Source of the DNA: CALCCV01 sp964388665
Lineage (GTDB): Bacteria; Bdellovibrionota; Bdellovibrionia; Bdellovibrionales; Bdellovibrionaceae
Assembly (NCBI GenBank): GCA_964388665.1
Contig: CAYMBJ010000118.1
Span: forward strand, 1-8,506
DNA: 8,506 bases
Direction of reading: 5' to 3'
Made by a program: the position numbers and the translations under genes. Below the pieces are notes generated by a model, which saw only the letters and a program-made list of their open reading frames with translations, was not told the origin of the DNA and did no database searches. The first letter of the stretch is position 1. Each line of letters starts with the position of its first letter. Below, piece after piece: positions 5,764 through 8,506 of this stretch.

Positions 5764-8169
5764 TTAACCATCTTCAGCCTCCACAATCGTTAGCATGGTC
5801 CGTAAAACCACATCGGGATTGAGTGAAATACTGTCGATTCCTTCTCGCACAAGAAATTGTGCGAACTCGGGATAATCACTTGGAGCCTGTCCGCAGATTC
5901 CTATTTTTCGGCCTTTTGCCTTTGCGACTCGGATGACATTTGCGATCATTTGTTTTACCGCCTCATTGCGTTCGTCGAACACGTGCGCGACGATCTCGGA
6001 GTCCCGATCAACTCCTAAAATAAGTTGGGTGAGATCGTTTGATCCGACTGAGAACCCGTCAAAGAGTTCTGCGAATTGATCCGCCAGAATGACGTTACTG
6101 GGGATCTCACACATCACATAGATTTCAAGATTTCCTTCTCCACGCCGAAGCCCATTTTTTTCGAATTCTGCTAAGACTTTTTGAGCCTCCTCAATAGTCC
6201 GACAAAATGGCACCATGAGTTTTACGTTCGTAAGACCCATTTCATCACGAACCTTCTTCATGGCTCGACACTCAAGAGCGAAACCGGCCTGATATCGCGG
6301 GTCATAATAGCGAGAGGCTCCACGAAAACCGAGCATGGGATTTTCCTCCCGAGGCTCATAGTTTCGCCCCCCGATGAGATTGGCATACTCATTGGTTTTA
6401 AAATCACTGAGCCTTACGATTACATCGTTCGGATAAAATGCCGCCGCAATCATCGCGACACCTTCGGCCAGTTTATCAACGAAATAAGCGGGCTTGTCTT
6501 CATAACCAATTGTGAGCCGGTCGATTTCAGCACGCACCGATGAGTCATTGATGGAGTCGTAGTGAACAAGGACCATGGGATGAATTTTAACTGAATTGCT
6601 AATGATGAATTCTTCTCTGGCAAGGCCTACGCCGTCGTTTGGAATCAAAGAGAGCCTAAAGGCTTCCTCTGGATTTGCTATATTCATCATCACCTTTGTC
6701 TTCGGACGACGCAGGTCTTCGAGGTTCACTCGATCCACATGAAAGGAGAGGAGCCCCTCATAAACGTATCCCGCTTCGCCTTCAGCGCAGCTCACGGTGG
6801 CCTCTTGCCCGGTCATGAGTGCTTCCGTACCGGATATGGTTCCAACGATAGCTGGAAGCCCAAGCTCACGGCTAACAATCGCCGCATGGCAAGTCCGCCC
6901 GCCGCGATTGGTGACGATGGCGGCAGCACGTTTCATTGCGGGCTCCCAGTCAGGATCAGTTTTATCCGTCACGAGAATCTCTCCTTGTTTTAGCCCGGAG
7001 AGGTCTTTGGCGTGCTTGATGATCCTCACTTTTCCCTTTGCAATCTTGTCGCCTACGCTGCGACCAGATACCAGTACTTTCCCGCGACCCTCCAGCTGAT
7101 AGGTTTCCAGCACATTCTGAACTTTCTGCGATTGCACGGTCTCTGGCCTAGCCTGCACAATGAAAACCTCACCGGTTTCTCCGTCTTTGGCCCATTCCAT
7201 ATCCATCGGCGTGAACCGGCCCAATTTACCACTGTAATGATCTTCGATGATGCAAGTCCAGCGGGCTAAAGTAAGAATGTCATCGTCAGAAACGGAATAC
7301 AGATTGCGATCATCTGGCGATACCGGTACGTTTTTTACACCCTTCGTTCCGCCAATGTCGTAGATAAGCTTGAACTCTTTATTCCCGAGCCGTTTTTGCA
7401 AAATCGGTCGATATCCCTCTTTCAAAGTGGGCTTAAAAACATAAAATTCGTCGGGATTCACGCTTCCCTGAACGACATTCTCTCCAAGGCCGTAGGATGA
7501 ATTGATGAGAACCGCATTTCTGAACCCTGTCTCAGTATCAATGGAAAACATCACACCTGCTGAAGCAAGATCGGAGCGAACCATATGCTGAACTCCGATG
7601 GAAAGTGCGATTTTAAAATGATCAAATCCTTTATCTACACGATAAGAAATCGCCCGATCTGTAAAGAGCGAGGCAAAGCAACGCCGGCAAGCATCGAGAA
7701 GGCTCGTGTCACCTTGAATATTTAGAAACGTTTCCTGTTGACCGGCAAAGCTGGCATCTGGAAGATCCTCAGCGGTTGCGCTACTGCGAACTGCAACGTC
7801 GGCAGGGCGTTCACGACCACGACTCAACTTTCGGTAACCCTCAAGGATTGCGTCCTCCAAAATCTTAGGAATTGTTGCTGACAAAAGCGCTTGGCGGACT
7901 TTTGCTCCACGGTCACGGAGATTATTCATGTCGTGAGTATCAAGATCACCTAGTGTCTCGCGAATTTCTTTATCAAGCTGGTTGGCTTCGATGAAAAGGC
8001 GATATCCAGCCGCCGTGATGGCAAAGCCGTCGGGGATCTTGACTCCCTTGGCAGTTAGTTCCCGTATCATCTCGCCCAGAGACGCATTTTTCCCACCGAC
8101 AATAGGTACGTCGTGAATGGTTATATCCTTAAACCACAGAATCAAGGGCTGGGCGGTTTGGCTCTTCAT
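5764..8169 (-). CDS. ppsA: Phosphoenolpyruvate synthase
   Basis: Converts pyruvate, ATP and water to phosphoenolpyruvate, AMP and phosphate, the entry to gluconeogenesis from pyruvate; cytoplasmic. At 801 aa it is full length (E. coli PpsA is 792 aa). The N-terminal ATP-binding domain has VGGKNASLGEM (24-34), VAVRSSATAEDLPDASFAGQ (125-144) and the closing MEWAKDG...VFIVQARPET (324-344). The central phosphohistidine domain has TNRGGRTCHAAIVSRELGLP with His428. The C-terminal barrel has GVGLAREEF, ENPMLGFRGASRYY, MCEIPSNVI, GFSVGSNDLTQLILGVDRD and ICGQAPS with catalytic-type Cys759. No motif is missing. The mid-chain DWEPAMKRAAAIVT and the SNDLTQ-LGVDRD block favour PEP synthase over pyruvate phosphate dikinase. 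The start has GAAGG 6 bases upstream and overlaps the stop of the small upstream gene (ATGA), so the two are coupled. Confidence 0.97.
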   Translation of the reverse strand: MKSQTAQPLILWFKDITIHDVPIVGGKNASLGEMIRELTAKGVKIPDGFAITAAGYRLFIEANQLDKEIRETLGDLDTHDMNNLRDRGAKVRQALLSATIPKILEDAILEGYRKLSRGRERPADVAVRSSATAEDLPDASFAGQQETFLNIQGDTSLLDACRRCFASLFTDRAISYRVDKGFDHFKIALSIGVQHMVRSDLASAGVMFSIDTETGFRNAVLINSSYGLGENVVQGSVNPDEFYVFKPTLKEGYRPILQKRLGNKEFKLIYDIGGTKGVKNVPVSPDDRNLYSVSDDDILTLARWTCIIEDHYSGKLGRFTPMDMEWAKDGETGEVFIVQARPETVQSQKVQNVLETYQLEGRGKVLVSGRSVGDKIAKGKVRIIKHAKDLSGLKQGEILVTDKTDPDWEPAMKRAAAIVTNRGGRTCHAAIVSRELGLPAIVGTISGTEALMTGQEATVSCAEGEAGYVYEGLLSFHVDRVNLEDLRRPKTKVMMNIANPEEAFRLSLIPNDGVGLAREEFIISNSVKIHPMVLVHYDSINDSSVRAEIDRLTIGYEDKPAYFVDKLAEGVAMIAAAFYPNDVIVRLSDFKTNEYANLIGGRNYEPREENPMLGFRGASRYYDPRYQAGFALECRAMKKVRDEMGLTNVKLMVPFCRTIEEAQKVLAEFEKNGLRRGEGNLEIYVMCEIPSNVILADQFAELFDGFSVGSNDLTQLILGVDRDSEIVAHVFDERNEAVKQMIANVIRVAKAKGRKIGICGQAPSDYPEFAQFLVREGIDSISLNPDVVLRTMLTIVEAEDG

Positions 8170-8420
8170 AAAGACCTTCTTTCTCGGCTCATGCCAAATG
8201 GCCCAGGGATTCCAAGTGATTCGTTGGTCATTTGCATCGACTGCGATGCGCTTCGAACACGACCATCTAGCGCTCTAATTGCGTCGATGGTTTCTGGAAT
8301 CACAATGGCCTGGTTATCAACCATGTAAGCATAAAAAAGCTCATCGCCCTGAACTTCAACCAGGTTTTCCCATACCGCCACCTCATACAAATTGCTGTGA
8401 GGTCTCTTGAAATCGAGCAT
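8166..8420 (-). CDS. Small protein of unknown function coupled to ppsA
   Basis: Product of 84 aa that I do not recognise. It begins MLDFKRPHSNLYEVAVWENLVEV, continues through ELFYAYMVDNQAIVIPETIDAIRAL and ends with a basic, Ser/Met-rich tail SMQMTNESLGIPGPFGMSRERRSL. The first 50 residues look like a compact alpha/beta unit; the tail looks disordered. No signal peptide, membrane helix or Cys is present. The start is supported by AAGGAA (8424-8429) a few bases upstream. Its TGA overlaps the ppsA ATG by 4 bases, arguing it is a real, translated gene and that it sets ppsA translation by coupling. It could be a regulator or partner of PEP synthase, but this is only position-based. Confidence 0.65.
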   Translation of the reverse strand: MLDFKRPHSNLYEVAVWENLVEVQGDELFYAYMVDNQAIVIPETIDAIRALDGRVRSASQSMQMTNESLGIPGPFGMSRERRSL

Positions 8421-8479
8421 AAGTTCCTTAATAGTATTTAGACTGCCTAAACCGGAAAATTTCAGGATAGTTGTCGCAT

Positions 8480-8505
8480 GAACTTTAGCTGGATTGCTTA
8501 AGTTC
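8480..8505. repeat. Imperfect inverted repeat at the right edge
   Basis: GAACTTTAG (8480-8488) and CTTAAGTTC (8497-8505) are arms that match at 8 of 9 positions around an 8-base spacer. It lies 60 bases upstream of the small gene that precedes ppsA. It could be a regulator-binding site or the hairpin of a terminator for a gene beyond the edge; no T-tract is seen on the - strand side and the + side is cut off. Confidence 0.35.
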
Positions 8506-8506
8506 G

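Noticed and set aside
6181..6543. 120-codon + strand reading frame
   Set aside because: It lies entirely inside the well-supported ppsA gene on the other strand and shows no protein family features.
8431..8440. Promoter -10 box (TACTAT or TAAATA on the - strand) for the ppsA unit
   Set aside because: Transcription from it would start inside or next to the AAGGAA ribosome binding site, and no convincing -35 box was found at a suitable distance.
1..8506. tRNA, rRNA, CRISPR array, insertion sequence or prophage genes
   Set aside because: No clover-leaf sequence, spaced direct repeats, transposase, integrase or phage proteins were seen by eye on either strand.

Overview
The window is a compact, moderate-GC bacterial chromosomal segment with two convergent gene sets. 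Gene density, overlapping start and stop codons, AAGGA/AGGAGG ribosome binding sites, a hybrid histidine kinase and a lipobox-like signal all point to a Gram-negative bacterium. The gene style would fit a Bdellovibrionota or deltaproteobacterial relative, but that placement is an impression and no decisive marker is present.

Left half, + strand (1-4021): a tight five-gene unit. It starts with a 5'-truncated membrane-anchored histidine kinase with an intact C-terminal receiver domain. A class 3 lipase-like alpha/beta hydrolase follows after 8 bases. Then come a two-domain protein (ABM-like dimeric alpha/beta-barrel half plus a VOC/glyoxalase half), a small stand-alone VOC-fold protein, and a DUF6933-type protein of unknown function. 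The last three genes each start inside the stop codon of the gene before (GTGA or ATGA overlaps), so they are probably one translationally coupled operon. No pathway is evident; a lipid- or small-molecule-modifying set co-transcribed with a sensor is the most that can be inferred.

Right half, - strand (8420 down to 4060): a six-gene series. A small unknown protein overlaps phosphoenolpyruvate synthase (ppsA) by 4 bases. Next are an HMA-fold protein whose CxxC motif is degenerate (CGGGG), a four-helix membrane protein of unknown function, a Met/Cys/His-rich probable lipoprotein, and a DsrE-family protein with a CxxC motif. The middle genes are close or overlapping. The metal- and sulfur-related character of the last four suggests soft-metal (copper-like) or thiol/sulfur handling at the envelope next to a central carbon enzyme; this is inference from composition and context.

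Non-coding parts are short. The 100-base gap before the DsrE gene holds a strong inverted repeat that overlaps a 12-codon mini-ORF. The 133-base gap before the HMA gene is open in the HMA frame and may be coding. The 38-base convergent gap has only a weak terminator candidate. The right edge (8421-8506) has an imperfect inverted repeat. No tRNA, rRNA, CRISPR array or mobile element was seen.
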